A DNA stretch of 64,000 nucleotides from Erythrobacter fulvus (GCF_028595285.1 NZ_JAQQXQ010000002.1:62001-126000), one strand, 5' to 3'; shown: positions 1 through 8,345, numbered from the stretch's first letter. Numbers and translations are program-made. Notes: generated from the letters alone by a model not told the origin.

Positions 1-334
1 CCTCAACCCGGTCGGGCTGGCGCTGGCGCTGGAGCGGCGCGCGGCACAACTGGCCCAGATCACCGCCTATCTCGGCCCGCGCGGCGCGTTCGACCGGCTC
101 GACAAGGGCGAACAGGCCCGGCTCGGCATCTTCTTCAAGGAAGCGCGCGACATCCGCCAGCAACTTGACCGCTGGCGCCAGCCCGCCACACGCGGTTCGC
201 GCGAAACGCGGCTTGACCGGCTGATCCCGCGGCTTGCGGAATTGCACCGCACGCTATTGGCCAATAGTCAGGCGGCCGAGCTTTTGCTGGCGCAGGAGCT
301 CGCCGAAATTGCCCGTTTTGCCGCAAAGCGGTAG
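1..334 (+). CDS. C-terminal part of an unidentified, probably all-helical protein
   Basis: An open frame enters from the left edge (codons from base 2) and stops at TAG 332-334, leaving about 110 residues. The visible part is rich in Leu, Ala, Arg, Gln and Glu with heptad-like spacing, so it should be helical, possibly coiled coil. It has no recognisable motif, cysteine or membrane segment. The beginning is outside the window. I do not recognise the family and assign no function. The coding call rests on the uninterrupted frame and a codon use similar to the neighbours. Confidence 0.6.
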   Translation, partial: LNPVGLALALERRAAQLAQITAYLGPRGAFDRLDKGEQARLGIFFKEARDIRQQLDRWRQPATRGSRETRLDRLIPRLAELHRTLLANSQAAELLLAQELAEIARFAAKR

Positions 335-405
335 CAAAACGTGACAAGCCACATTTCGCAACCGCACAAACACCCCTTCCCTCTGTAACATTACGTATCT
401 AAGGA

Positions 406-454
406 ACCCCCAACGGTAATGCCTCATGGGGGGTCGCACCTTTGGGGGAAAGGT
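406..454 (+). promoter_or_regulatory. Leader hairpins in front of the sugar transferase
   Basis: Two inverted repeats lie in the leader. ACCCCC (406-411) can pair with GGGGGT (429-434). ACCTTT (438-443) and AAAGGT (449-454) form a perfect 6-bp stem around a GGGGG loop. The second stem contains the AAGG that would serve as ribosome binding site for the ATG at 459, so folding would limit translation. The structures are seen directly; the regulatory role is inference. Confidence 0.4.
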
Positions 455-458
455 CAGA

Positions 459-1862
459 ATGAATCGCGTTACGCCGAAACTCCCGGGCTCGGTCCGGAAT
501 GAGAATGTCGAGCGTAACCTTGCTCCCTCGCTCGAGCGGCGGAGGCTGCGTGCCTATGCGCTGATGATGCTGGCAGACGGGCTGCTGATCTTTTTCGCTT
601 TCGCTCTGGCCGGGTGGGTGTGGGAAGCAGTCTGGGCACATCCGCGCACGATGCTTGCCGCGAATGCGTTGCTGCCCGTCTATTACACCATCGCGCTGTA
701 TAATGGCTCCTATGGCCTCACAGCCCTATCGGACTGGCTGTTCGCGGTGCGCAAGGCGATGGTCGGGCTGGCGATCTCGGCGGGACTGATCAATCTCATC
801 GCCTTCTACGCGAAGTCCAACGACGATTTCTCGCGCGCGTCGGTCACGCTCGCCCTGCTATTCACGGCGATCTTCGTCATCACCCTGCGCCGCGCGATGG
901 CCCTGCTGATCCGGCGGCGCTGGAAGGGCAGGATTATCAATCGGCTGGTGATCGACGACGGCGGATCGGGCTTTCCCAGCCCCGATGCCGTGGTGATTTC
1001 GGCCGCTGAATACAGGCTCGATCCCGCCAGCCACGATCCCTTCATGCTTGATCGGCTGGGCAAGCTGCTGCGCAACCAAGATCACGTCGTCATCAGCTGC
1101 CCGCGCGAGCGGCGCGAACAATGGGCCTTCCTGCTGAAATCGGCCGGGGTCTATGGCGAGATCGTGAGCGAACCTGCGCAGAGCCTCGGCGCGGTCGGCG
1201 TGCATCACTACGACGCGCTCGACCGAACCACGCTGGTGGTCTCCACCGGCCCGCTCGGCCTGCGTGCGCGGATCACGAAGCGCGCCTTCGATACGCTGGC
1301 GGCGGCGGGCGGACTGCTGGTGCTGTCGCCGATCCTGATTGCGGTGGCCGTGGCGATCAAGCTTGAGGACGGCGGCCCGGTGCTGTTCGTCCAGCGCCGC
1401 CTTGGCCGCGGCAACCAGTTCTTCGATATGTACAAGTTCCGTTCGATGCGGGTCGAGAAGCTCGATCACGACGGAAGCCGCTCGGCCGCGCGCGACGACG
1501 ATCGCATCACCCGCATCGGGGCTTTTATCCGCCGCACCAGCATCGACGAGCTGCCGCAGCTGCTCAATGTGCTGAAGGGTGACATGTCGATCGTCGGCCC
1601 GCGCCCGCACGCACTCGGCAGTCAGGCCAACAACAAGTTCTTCTGGGAAGTCGATCGCAAATACTGGCAGCGCCACAGCCTCAAGCCGGGCCTGACCGGG
1701 CTGGCGCAGGTGCGCGGCCATCGCGGCGCGACCGAGCTGGAGAAGGACCTGACCGACCGGCTCCAGTCCGATCTGGAATATATCGCCGACTGGTCACTGC
1801 TGCGCGATCTGGAAATCGTGCTCAGGACCCTGATGGTGCTCAAGCACGAAAACGCCTACTGA
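459..1862 (+). CDS. Undecaprenyl-phosphate sugar phosphotransferase (bacterial sugar transferase family)
   Basis: Inner-membrane enzyme that transfers a sugar-1-phosphate to undecaprenyl phosphate, the priming step of exopolysaccharide or capsule assembly. The N-terminal third carries several hydrophobic helices, followed by a soluble region. The C-terminal catalytic domain has the family landmarks: KRAFDTLAAAGG, a membrane helix, LFVQRR, YKFRSMR, SIDELPQLLNVLKGDMSIVGPRP and PGLTGLAQVRG. The ATG at 426 is in frame but has no ribosome binding site. ATG 459 has AAAGG at a good distance, so I choose it (467 residues). The gene stands alone; no other polysaccharide genes follow, so any cluster would lie to the left. 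Confidence 0.88.
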   Translation: MNRVTPKLPGSVRNENVERNLAPSLERRRLRAYALMMLADGLLIFFAFALAGWVWEAVWAHPRTMLAANALLPVYYTIALYNGSYGLTALSDWLFAVRKAMVGLAISAGLINLIAFYAKSNDDFSRASVTLALLFTAIFVITLRRAMALLIRRRWKGRIINRLVIDDGGSGFPSPDAVVISAAEYRLDPASHDPFMLDRLGKLLRNQDHVVISCPRERREQWAFLLKSAGVYGEIVSEPAQSLGAVGVHHYDALDRTTLVVSTGPLGLRARITKRAFDTLAAAGGLLVLSPILIAVAVAIKLEDGGPVLFVQRRLGRGNQFFDMYKFRSMRVEKLDHDGSRSAARDDDRITRIGAFIRRTSIDELPQLLNVLKGDMSIVGPRPHALGSQANNKFFWEVDRKYWQRHSLKPGLTGLAQVRGHRGATELEKDLTDRLQSDLEYIADWSLLRDLEIVLRTLMVLKHENAY

Positions 1863-1872
1863 CGCAGCTGCC

Positions 1873-2442
1873 TCAGGGCTTGTCCTTGTCGCGCTGCGGA
1901 ACGGTAAAGGTGCCGGTCACGCGCGCCGGAGCCCCAGCCGCACCGCCCGAGGGGCTGCCGTCAACGCTGGAAATGCCGCTTTCAAGGTCGATCACCAGCC
2001 GTCCGCCATTGAGCGTGTCGCTGCCGCGGCGCAGGCGCACATCGCCAGCCATGGTGATGATCCGGCGGTTGAAATCGTAGATTGCATTGTCGCCGCTGGC
2101 GCGCTCGTCGCCGCGGGTCACCACCACGCCGCCGGTGGCGGTGATGCGCTGTATCTCCAGCCCGTCGCCGTCGGTGTAGTTGACCAGCATGCGGTCCGAA
2201 CGGATGGTGAGATCGGCCTGGGTTACCGTCACCCCGTTACTGAACACCACCCGGTTGGCGCGGTCCTGCAATTCGATCCGGCCTGCCTGGTAATCCACCG
2301 GCGCGCGTGAATCGTGGCTGGCGATGGACTGGGCGCGCAAGGCCATCCCGCCGGCCAGGGCCAGTGTCAGGACGAAACCGCCGGTCGCCCAGCTTGCGGC
2401 GAGGCGGCGGCGCGACGCGCGGGGGGTGGAATGATTCGTCAT
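1873..2442 (-). CDS. lptA: LptA-type periplasmic lipopolysaccharide transport protein
   Basis: Member of the OstA/LptA family, which forms the periplasmic bridge carrying LPS from the LptBFGC complex to LptD. About 189 residues: a signal peptide with a hydrophobic stretch near residues 20-35, then a beta-jellyroll region with repeating short strands typical of OstA_N. Its start overlaps the end of the preceding lptC: either GTG (2445-2443) in a GTGA or ATG (2442-2440) in a TGATG arrangement. Translational coupling to lptC is therefore likely, and lptC plus lptA is itself the context that supports the call. The C-terminus is Pro/Ala/Lys rich. Confidence 0.88.
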   Translation of the reverse strand: MTNHSTPRASRRRLAASWATGGFVLTLALAGGMALRAQSIASHDSRAPVDYQAGRIELQDRANRVVFSNGVTVTQADLTIRSDRMLVNYTDGDGLEIQRITATGGVVVTRGDERASGDNAIYDFNRRIITMAGDVRLRRGSDTLNGGRLVIDLESGISSVDGSPSGGAAGAPARVTGTFTVPQRDKDKP

Positions 2443-3110
2443 CACGGCATCCTCAACTTGCCCGGGATCATGGTCAGCCGCGCATCGCCTTCAAGGGTGA
2501 TGGTGCGCGCGGAAAGATCGGCACGGATCGACCGGGCGGAAAATGTGCCGGCCGGAACTTCGCCCGACACGCCTTCGTCACCGCGCATCAGCCGCGCCTT
2601 GAGATCGACCGAGACCCCTTGCGCAACCATGCTGTAACCGTCGTTCGCGGTCAGCCGCACCGGTCCATCCACCGCCACGGTTTCGGCCTCGATATCATAG
2701 GTTCCGCCTTGCGCACTCAGCCGGGCGGGGCCGTCGGCGAGCACCATCTGCGCGACCAGATCGCGCATCCGCACCAGCCCTTCGATACTCGAACGCTGCA
2801 CCGCTTCGCCCGCCATCAGCGAGAAGGGGCGCCCCTTGTCGTCGCGCCCGCGATACATCGCATTGTCGACCGACAGCCGCTCGTCGATCAGCGCCACCTT
2901 GTTGCGATCGAGCAGAAAGCTGACTTCGCCGCGGGGCGAAAGCGGGGTGATGATCATCAGCGCGGCGACGATCCCGACCAGCATCGGCAAGGCCCGCGCC
3001 AGAAAGCCCACCAGACGATCATGCGAACCACCGGGCGCGGCGAAGTGCTGGCGGCGGCTGCGCAGCATCCGGGCTTCGTTGGTCTCGATCTGGGTGTGAC
3101 TGCTGATCAT
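2442..3110 (-). CDS. lptC: LPS export ABC transporter periplasmic protein LptC
   Basis: LptC anchors to the inner membrane and hands LPS from LptBFG to LptA. The 222-residue protein has one membrane helix at about residues 38-57, then a periplasmic region with the short repeated strands of the LptC/OstA fold (for example LSAQGGTYD and VRLTANDGY). It lies between rnd and lptA on the same strand, 15 bp after rnd and overlapping lptA, which suggests one operon. A second Met at residue 15 is an alternative start. Confidence 0.85.
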   Translation of the reverse strand: MISSHTQIETNEARMLRSRRQHFAAPGGSHDRLVGFLARALPMLVGIVAALMIITPLSPRGEVSFLLDRNKVALIDERLSVDNAMYRGRDDKGRPFSLMAGEAVQRSSIEGLVRMRDLVAQMVLADGPARLSAQGGTYDIEAETVAVDGPVRLTANDGYSMVAQGVSVDLKARLMRGDEGVSGEVPAGTFSARSIRADLSARTITLEGDARLTMIPGKLRMP

Positions 3111-3125
3111 GGCCCGCGCGCAGCC

Positions 3126-3746
3126 TTATGCGTGAGCGAAGATGTCGGCTTCGGGCCACCCGGCAAGATCAAGCAGGGCGCGCGCAGGCAGGAAGTCGAA
3201 GCACGCCTGCGCCAGATGGGTGCGCCCTTCGCGTTCCAGCCGGACAACCAGTTCGTCACGCAGCCGGTGGAGATAGCGCACGTCGCTCGCGGCGTAATCG
3301 CGCTGTGCATCGGACAGCACCGGCCCGCCCCAGTCGCTCGACTGCTGCTGCTTCGACAGGCTTTCTCCGAGCAGTTCCTCGACGAGGTTCTTGAGCCCAT
3401 GACGGTCGGTGTAGGTGCGGGTCAGGCGGCTGGCGATCTTGGTGCAGAATACCGGCGCGGCCATGATGCCGAGATAGTGCTGCAACGCGGCCAGATCGAA
3501 GCGCGCGAAATGATAGAGCTTCACCCGCGACGTATCGGCCAGCACCGCCTTCAGATTGGGCGCGTCATAGCTGCTGCCGGGATTGAAGCGCACCAGATGC
3601 TCGTCACCCGAACCGTCGGACAATTGCACCACGCACAGCCTGTCGCGCGGGGTGATAAGGCCCATGGTCTCGGTATCCACTGCAATCGCCCCCGCGCCGG
3701 CGAGCACGCCTTCGGGCAGGTCTTCTTCGTGAAAATGCACAGCCAT
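3126..3746 (-). CDS. rnd: Ribonuclease D-like 3'-5' exonuclease, short form
   Basis: DEDDy-family 3'-5' exoribonuclease with a role in RNA trimming. Visible catalytic residues: Asp24 and Glu26 in AVDTETMGL, Asp84 in ARFDLAAL, and Tyr151/Asp155 in DYAASDVRYL. At 206 residues it consists of the exonuclease domain only; the HRDC domains of E. coli RNase D are absent, as is usual for the short alphaproteobacterial form. It is the first gene of rnd-lptC-lptA, so RNA processing and LPS export genes probably share a transcript. Confidence 0.88.
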   Translation of the reverse strand: MAVHFHEEDLPEGVLAGAGAIAVDTETMGLITPRDRLCVVQLSDGSGDEHLVRFNPGSSYDAPNLKAVLADTSRVKLYHFARFDLAALQHYLGIMAAPVFCTKIASRLTRTYTDRHGLKNLVEELLGESLSKQQQSSDWGGPVLSDAQRDYAASDVRYLHRLRDELVVRLEREGRTHLAQACFDFLPARALLDLAGWPEADIFAHA

Positions 3747-3816
3747 GGGGCACGCCCTACGCCGATTGGGGAAAGAGGGAAAGGGCTCTGTGGCGCGGAC
3801 TGCGAACCTGGCCTAA

Positions 3817-3880
3817 CCCGTTCGTGTCGAGCGCTGCCGAGACGCCTTTGATCGGGCCCCTCGACTGCGCTCGAGGCGAA
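3817..3880. repeat. REP-like palindromic element upstream of ung
   Basis: This intergenic stretch has a perfect 6-bp inverted repeat, CCTCGA (3859-3864) and TCGAGG (3871-3876), around CTGCGC. It is preceded by a second, imperfect palindromic segment beginning CCCGTTCGTGTCGAGC at 3817. Words of this type (a GTTCGTGTCGAGC arm and a CTCGACTGCGCTCGAG arm) are familiar to me as dispersed palindromes in sphingomonad intergenic regions. Only one copy is visible here, so the repeat status is inferred. It abuts the ung ribosome binding site. Confidence 0.45.
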
Positions 3881-3891
3881 GGGAGTCTGGT

Positions 3892-4575
3892 GTGTCGGAA
3901 AGCATTCCCGAAAGCTGGCGCCCCGCGCTCGAACCAGCACTTGCCACACCCGAGGCGCGGCGGCTGGGCGGCTGGCTGAAGGCTGAGGAGGCCGCGGGCA
4001 AGCAGATCTATCCGCCGCGCGGAACCCGCCTCGCCGCGCTCGCGCTGACTTCGCTGGAGGACGTGCGCTGCGTGATTCTGGGGCAGGATCCCTATCACGG
4101 CCCCGGACAGGCGCACGGGCTGGCGTTTTCGGTGCAGGGCGGGGTGCGCCCGCCGCCCAGCCTCGTGAACATCTACAAGGAGCTGGAAAGCGACCTTGGC
4201 CTGGCGCGCCCGGCAACCGGCGACCTGTCGAAATGGGCGAAGCAAGGCGTGCTGCTGCTCAACAACACGCTCACGGTCGAGGCAGGGCAGGCGGGTAGCC
4301 ATGCGGGCCGGGGCTGGGACGCGATTACCGATGCCGCCGTCGCCGCGGTGGCGGAATGCGACGTGCCGACCGTGTTCATCCTGTGGGGCAGCCATGCGAA
4401 GAAGAAAGCGGGTCGCATCCCCGCACTCGGGCGGAGCGAGGCGCATCTGGTGCTGAGCTCGGCCCACCCCAGCCCGCTATCGGCGCATAACGGCTTTTTC
4501 GGCTCGCGCCCGTTCAGCAAGGCGAACGCCTTTCTCGAAAGCCATGGTCGCGGCGCAATCGACTGGAGTTTGTAA
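3892..4575 (+). CDS. ung: Uracil-DNA glycosylase (family 1)
   Basis: Removes uracil from DNA to start base-excision repair. The 227-residue protein shows the family 1 signature GQDPYHGPGQAHG, with catalytic Asp at residue 66, and the second active-site motif HPSPLSAHNGFFG near the C-terminus. Full length for the family. The start is GTG 3892 with GAAGGGA a few bases upstream. The stop TAA overlaps the ATG of the next gene by one base, so ung and the enoyl-CoA hydratase gene are probably co-translated although functionally unrelated. Confidence 0.95.
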   Translation: MSESIPESWRPALEPALATPEARRLGGWLKAEEAAGKQIYPPRGTRLAALALTSLEDVRCVILGQDPYHGPGQAHGLAFSVQGGVRPPPSLVNIYKELESDLGLARPATGDLSKWAKQGVLLLNNTLTVEAGQAGSHAGRGWDAITDAAVAAVAECDVPTVFILWGSHAKKKAGRIPALGRSEAHLVLSSAHPSPLSAHNGFFGSRPFSKANAFLESHGRGAIDWSL

Positions 4576-5360
4576 TGTCCGATGATGTAGTCCTGCTCGA
4601 GGTGGCCGATGGTATTGCTACCGTCACCCTCAACCGTCCGCAGGCGATGAATGCACTCAACCGCGCGCTGAGGAAGCGGCTTGCCGAAGTGATGCGGGCC
4701 GTCGATGCCGACGAGGCCGTTCGCGCGGTGATCCTGACCGGCGCGGGAGAGCGCGCCTTCACTGCCGGCCTCGACTTGAAGGAACTCGGCAGCGAGGAAG
4801 GCGCGCTGGGCAGCGCCAACGCCACCGATCCGGCGGACAATCCGGTTAAGGCGATCGAGCTGTGCCGCAAGCCGGTGATCGGCGCGATCAACGGTGTCGC
4901 GATCACCGGCGGTTTCGAAGTCGCGCTCGCCTGCGATGTCCTGATCGCCAGCACCAATGCCCGCTTTGCCGATACCCACGCGCGGGTCGGGATCGTGCCG
5001 GGCTGGGGGCTGTCGCAGAAACTCAGCCGCATGATCGGCATTTCCCGCGCCAAGGAACTGGCCTTCACCGGCAACTTCCTCGACGCCGCCACCGCGCACA
5101 GTTGGGGGCTGGTGAACCACGTGGTCGCACCCGACGAAATGCTCCCGCTGGCACGCAGGCTCGCCGCCGACATGGCGGGGATCGATCCCGCCTTTCTGGC
5201 GAACTACAAGCGCCTGATCGACGACGGCTATGCCAAGAGCTTCGGCGAGGGGCTTGCGCTGGAGGCCGAACGATCCAGCGCCGCGAACAGTGCCGTTGCG
5301 CCTGAAGAGGTCGAAGCCCGCCGTGCCGCGGTACAGGAACGCGGGCGGACACAGGGATAA
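4575..5360 (+). CDS. Enoyl-CoA hydratase/isomerase family protein
   Basis: Crotonase-fold protein of 261 residues. The oxyanion-hole and CoA segments are seen (NRPQAMNAL, ITGGFEVALACD), with the first acidic residue Glu115 present. At the position of the second catalytic Glu of classical hydratases (pattern PE-I-x-LG) the sequence reads DTHARVGIVPGWG, with His135 instead. Standard syn-hydration is therefore uncertain, and an isomerase, hydrolase or altered-specificity member is possible. The gene overlaps ung by one base. Cytoplasmic; substrate not predictable from sequence. Confidence 0.8.
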   Translation: MSDDVVLLEVADGIATVTLNRPQAMNALNRALRKRLAEVMRAVDADEAVRAVILTGAGERAFTAGLDLKELGSEEGALGSANATDPADNPVKAIELCRKPVIGAINGVAITGGFEVALACDVLIASTNARFADTHARVGIVPGWGLSQKLSRMIGISRAKELAFTGNFLDAATAHSWGLVNHVVAPDEMLPLARRLAADMAGIDPAFLANYKRLIDDGYAKSFGEGLALEAERSSAANSAVAPEEVEARRAAVQERGRTQG

Positions 5361-5425
5361 CCCAAGGTGGCGCCGCTGGTGCCAAAGGCGTAAACTTGTT
5401 TTGCCCCGCGGCAGAAGGATACGCC

Positions 5426-6172
5426 ATGATTGATATCGAACGCATTTCGCCCAAGGCCCACCGCATGGCCGTCTATGGCGAGATCACGCCCGACGACACG
5501 GCCAAGTTCGTCGCCTTTGCCAAGGCGCAGAACGAAGCGGGCGAAGGCGGCAATATCCTGATCGACATGGTCTCCATGGCCGGCTTTTCATGGGCTGCCG
5601 TGGCCGAGGAACTGGCCCATGTTCCCGCGCTGATGCAGTGGCTCTACCGGCTCGACCGGATCGCGCTGGTCGCGGACGAGGGCTGGATCCGCAGCATGGC
5701 ACGGCTTGAAAGCGCATTGCTGCCCGGGGTGGTCTACGCGGTCTACGACGCCGACGAGGCCGAAGCCGCGCGCGCCTGGGTGCTAGAGGAAAGCAACCGG
5801 CCCCACAGCGGCGCAGTGCAGGCGCGTGACAAAGGCACGGACGTCGTCGTGATCGAGCTGACCGGCCGACTGGATCGCACTGAAGCCGAAAACGGGCTCG
5901 ATCTGGTGCGTGCGCGGCTCGACATGAGCGGCGCGCGCAAACTGATGGTGGTGGTGCGCAAGTGGCACGGCTTCGATCCCGATGCCGCGCTCAGCACCCA
6001 TGTGATGCAGGGCAAGATCGAACTGCTCGCAAGGCTCGATCGCTATGCTCTGGTCGGCGGCCCGGGCTGGCTGCGGCAGATGGCGGACACGTTCGGCCCA
6101 CTGGTCAAACCCGAAGTGCGCAGCTTTGCGGATGGTGAGGACGCCGCCGCGCTGGCGTGGCTGCGGGGCTGA
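5426..6172 (+). CDS. Tandem SpoIIAA-like (STAS/Sec14-type) domain protein
   Basis: The 248-residue protein contains two copies of a SpoIIAA-like domain of about 115 residues each. The halves share a pattern: a beta strand (MAVYGEITPDD, VVIELTGRLDR), a central helix, a buried strand and a Leu/Ala-rich C-terminal helix. Such domains occur in small cytosolic proteins of poorly known role, possibly lipid or partner binding. Start ATG 5426 is preceded by AGAAGGA; the upstream in-frame TTG has no such site. No membrane segment. Function unassigned. Confidence 0.72.
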   Translation: MIDIERISPKAHRMAVYGEITPDDTAKFVAFAKAQNEAGEGGNILIDMVSMAGFSWAAVAEELAHVPALMQWLYRLDRIALVADEGWIRSMARLESALLPGVVYAVYDADEAEAARAWVLEESNRPHSGAVQARDKGTDVVVIELTGRLDRTEAENGLDLVRARLDMSGARKLMVVVRKWHGFDPDAALSTHVMQGKIELLARLDRYALVGGPGWLRQMADTFGPLVKPEVRSFADGEDAAALAWLRG

Positions 6173-6175
6173 TCG

Positions 6176-6634
6176 CTACTGCCGCCGCTCGCGGAAAAAC
6201 CCGCGCAGCAACTCTGCCGCCTCGGCCTCGCCGATGCCGGAATAGACTTCGGGCCGGTGCAGGCATTGCTCCTGCTCGAACACCCGCGCACCGTGCTCCA
6301 CCGCACCGCCCTTGGGGTCGCTGGCAGCGTAATAGAGCCGCGCGATCCGCGCATGGGCAATCGCGCCCGCGCACATGGCGCAGGGCTCCAGCGTCACCCA
6401 CAGCTCGCAATCCGTCAGACGTTCATCGCCCAGCGCCTGCGCCGCGCGGCGAATCGCGAGGATTTCGGCATGGGCGGTGGGATCGTGGTCCGTCCGGGGG
6501 GAATTATGCGCCTCGGCGATCACGCGTCCGTCCTTGACGATCACCGCGCCGATCGGCACTTCGCCAGCGTCAGCCGCCGCCCGCGCGGCCGCGAGCGCGC
6601 GTTGCATCGGCAAGGGAAGCGGCCAGTTGGTCAT
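6176..6634 (-). CDS. tadA: tRNA-specific adenosine deaminase
   Basis: Deaminates the wobble adenosine of tRNA-Arg(ACG) to inosine. The 152-residue protein carries the zinc site of the cytidine/deoxycytidylate deaminase fold: His55-Ala-Glu57 (HAE, with Glu as proton shuttle) and PCAMC with Cys85 and Cys88. Length is normal for TadA. I start at ATG 6634 because the preceding codons are Pro/Ser rich and unlike the family N-terminus. The ribosome binding site there is weak (GGCAGGG directly before ATG), so the start is less certain than the identity. Convergent with the STAS-like gene, 3 bp apart. Confidence 0.92.
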   Translation of the reverse strand: MTNWPLPLPMQRALAAARAAADAGEVPIGAVIVKDGRVIAEAHNSPRTDHDPTAHAEILAIRRAAQALGDERLTDCELWVTLEPCAMCAGAIAHARIARLYYAASDPKGGAVEHGARVFEQEQCLHRPEVYSGIGEAEAAELLRGFFRERRQ

Positions 6635-6751
6635 CCCTGCCGGGCTAGCCGGGGCGAGCGAGGGGCGCAACTTGCTTGACGATTCGGCCTTGCCCCGTTA
6701 TGCGCGCCGCTTTCCCGGACCACATCCGAACTTTACGAGAAGAGACACACC

Positions 6752-7039
6752 ATGTCGCGCATCTGCGAACTGACCGGCAAGGGCCGCCAGGTCGGCCACA
6801 ACGTGAGCCACGCCAACAACAAGACCAAGCGCGTGTTCCTGCCCAACCTGCAGAACGTCACGCTGATGAGCGAGAAGCTCGATCGCAGCTTCAAGTTCCG
6901 CGTGTCGACCCACGGTCTGCGCTCGGTGGAACACAATGGCGGGCTTGACAACTGGCTGCTCAAGACCAGCGACGACAAGCTTTCGGCCAACGCGCTGAAG
7001 GTGAAGCGCGAGCTGATCAAGGCACAGGCCGCCGCCTAA
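6752..7039 (+). CDS. rpmB: 50S ribosomal protein L28
   Basis: Component of the large ribosomal subunit. The 95-residue sequence begins [20 protein letters not shown], the characteristic L28 N-terminus, and continues with [21 protein letters not shown]. Basic and of usual length for alphaproteobacterial L28. A GAGAAGAGA ribosome binding site precedes ATG 6752. It is monocistronic, with an intrinsic terminator beginning 39 bp after the stop. Confidence 0.96.
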   Translation: MSRICELTGKGRQVGHNVSHANNKTKRVFLPNLQNVTLMSEKLDRSFKFRVSTHGLRSVEHNGGLDNWLLKTSDDKLSANALKVKRELIKAQAAA

Positions 7040-7075
7040 GCCGCGCCTGTCCCCCGCGGGACGGCAGCGATTCGA

Positions 7076-8113
7076 TCAAGCGTCCGGGTTTCCGGGCGCT
7101 TTTTCGTTTTTTCTCGCCTCGGGTTGCGCAGGCCGCGCGCCCCAGTCGAATCGCACCAGCAGGCTGCGCTGGAAGATCGAGAAATTGTCGTCCGACACCA
7201 GCCACACTGCGCCGCGCGAAGGATCTTCCGCCGCAGGAACAAAGGCGATTCCCTCGAAATTGTCGGCAAACACCCCGCCGCTGAGGCGCTGGATGATTCG
7301 CGCAGGCCAGGGCTCGTCCGTTTTGATCTTGCTCGGATCAGCAATCGCGATGGCCGTGTCGAACCGGGCCGGGATCGCAAATTCGACCCGCCGCAGCAGG
7401 ATCAGCACCCGTCCATCAGGCAATTGCGTCGCATCGACCGGATCATAACCGGGCCATGAGGCGAAACGGAACGCCTCGGGCGTCTGCGCTTCGACCGGAT
7501 CGCCTGCGAACAGCAATCCGCGATGTTCAGCATTGCTGCCGCGCTGCGCGCCTTCGGCCAGCACCAGAAACCGCCCGTCGGCAAGGCGCTCCATGGTCTC
7601 CGGCCCGCTATTGCTGCTCCACCGCGCCATTTCGGGCGGGCGGCGCGAAAGGCGCGAACCATCCGGCCCGAACCGTTCGATCAGATTGAAGTTCTCGAAA
7701 GCGGCCCAGACGGTGCCGCTGGCAGGATCGCGGGTGAGGGCTTCGAGATCGACCAGCTCCTTGCGCGGGGCCATTTCGCGGCCGATGAAGCGGAAGCTGC
7801 CCGGCGCGGCACGGGGCGCACCTCCGTCAAGATCAAGGTCGAGCAGCCAGCCGCGGTCGCTGCCGACAATCAGCCTCTGCCCCTCGCCTTTCACCAGGGC
7901 TGAAAAGCCGCCGAACCAGCCATGCGCCGATGTCAGTTCCCATGCGCCGGTGAGGGTCAGATCACCCGAGACCCCCTCCCGCTCGGCCACCGGCGTGATC
8001 GTCACGACCGCGACATCGCTGCGCAGTCCGGTGCGGGTACGGACAAAGGTGCCGGGGGCCAACCCGGCAACGACAATGACGAAAATCAGCCAGCGAAACG
8101 TCCGCGCGCGCAC
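7076..8113 (-). CDS. Esterase-like activity of phytase (PF13449-type) family protein
   Basis: About 345 residues with an N-terminal hydrophobic signal or anchor (residues ~7-22) and an all-beta, propeller-like body. Features such as DNFEGIAFVP, WLVSDDNFS and AAFENFNLIERF match the exported phytase-like esterase family, whose substrates are mostly unknown. The frame stays open upstream, but the extra codons run through the DUF2093 gene, so I start at GTG 8113; CTG near 8131 is an alternative. It lies immediately downstream of the DUF2093 gene and is convergent with rpmB. Confidence 0.7.
   Translation of the reverse strand: MRARTFRWLIFVIVVAGLAPGTFVRTRTGLRSDVAVVTITPVAEREGVSGDLTLTGAWELTSAHGWFGGFSALVKGEGQRLIVGSDRGWLLDLDLDGGAPRAAPGSFRFIGREMAPRKELVDLEALTRDPASGTVWAAFENFNLIERFGPDGSRLSRRPPEMARWSSNSGPETMERLADGRFLVLAEGAQRGSNAEHRGLLFAGDPVEAQTPEAFRFASWPGYDPVDATQLPDGRVLILLRRVEFAIPARFDTAIAIADPSKIKTDEPWPARIIQRLSGGVFADNFEGIAFVPAAEDPSRGAVWLVSDDNFSIFQRSLLVRFDWGARPAQPEARKNEKAPGNPDA
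7079..7110 (+). terminator. Intrinsic terminator of rpmB
   Basis: AGCGTCCGG (7079-7087) pairs with CCGGGCGCT (7092-7100, one G-U pair) around GTTT, followed by TTTTCGTTTTTT. It overlaps the last codons of the convergent gene on the other strand. Confidence 0.7.
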
Positions 8114-8135
8114 CGGGAACCGCGGGCGCAGTAGG

Positions 8136-8345
8136 TCAGGCGCGGTCGAGGCCGAGCAGGCGGCGTGTCGCGATCTCGCACGAGGCATAGGCCTCCTGCC
8201 GCTCGGCGCTCCAGTAGCGCAGTTCGGCGAGCGCGATCGCCTCACCCGTCACTGCGCACAACACGTGGTTGCCCGGGCGCAGCACGCGGAAGCTCGAAGG
8301 GCCGTAATACAGCTTGGCGGTCTTGTCGGCGGAGGACATCAGCAT
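8136..8345 (-). CDS. DUF2093 family protein
   Basis: A 69-residue protein with the pattern GPSSFRVLRPGNHVLCAVTGEAI and LAELRYWSAERQEAYAS, which I recognise as DUF2093, a small conserved alphaproteobacterial family without known function. It sits between xseA (25 bp upstream) and the phytase-like gene on the same strand, so the three may form one transcript. Either Met1 (8345) or Met3 (8339) could be the start. Single cysteine, no membrane segment. Confidence 0.78.
   Translation of the reverse strand: MLMSSADKTAKLYYGPSSFRVLRPGNHVLCAVTGEAIALAELRYWSAERQEAYASCEIATRRLLGLDRA

Noticed and set aside
2307-3851. A 514-codon open frame on the plus strand over lptA, lptC and rnd
   Set aside because: It is the antisense shadow of three recognised genes, His/Arg/Gly-rich, with no family match; high GC content leaves such frames open by chance.
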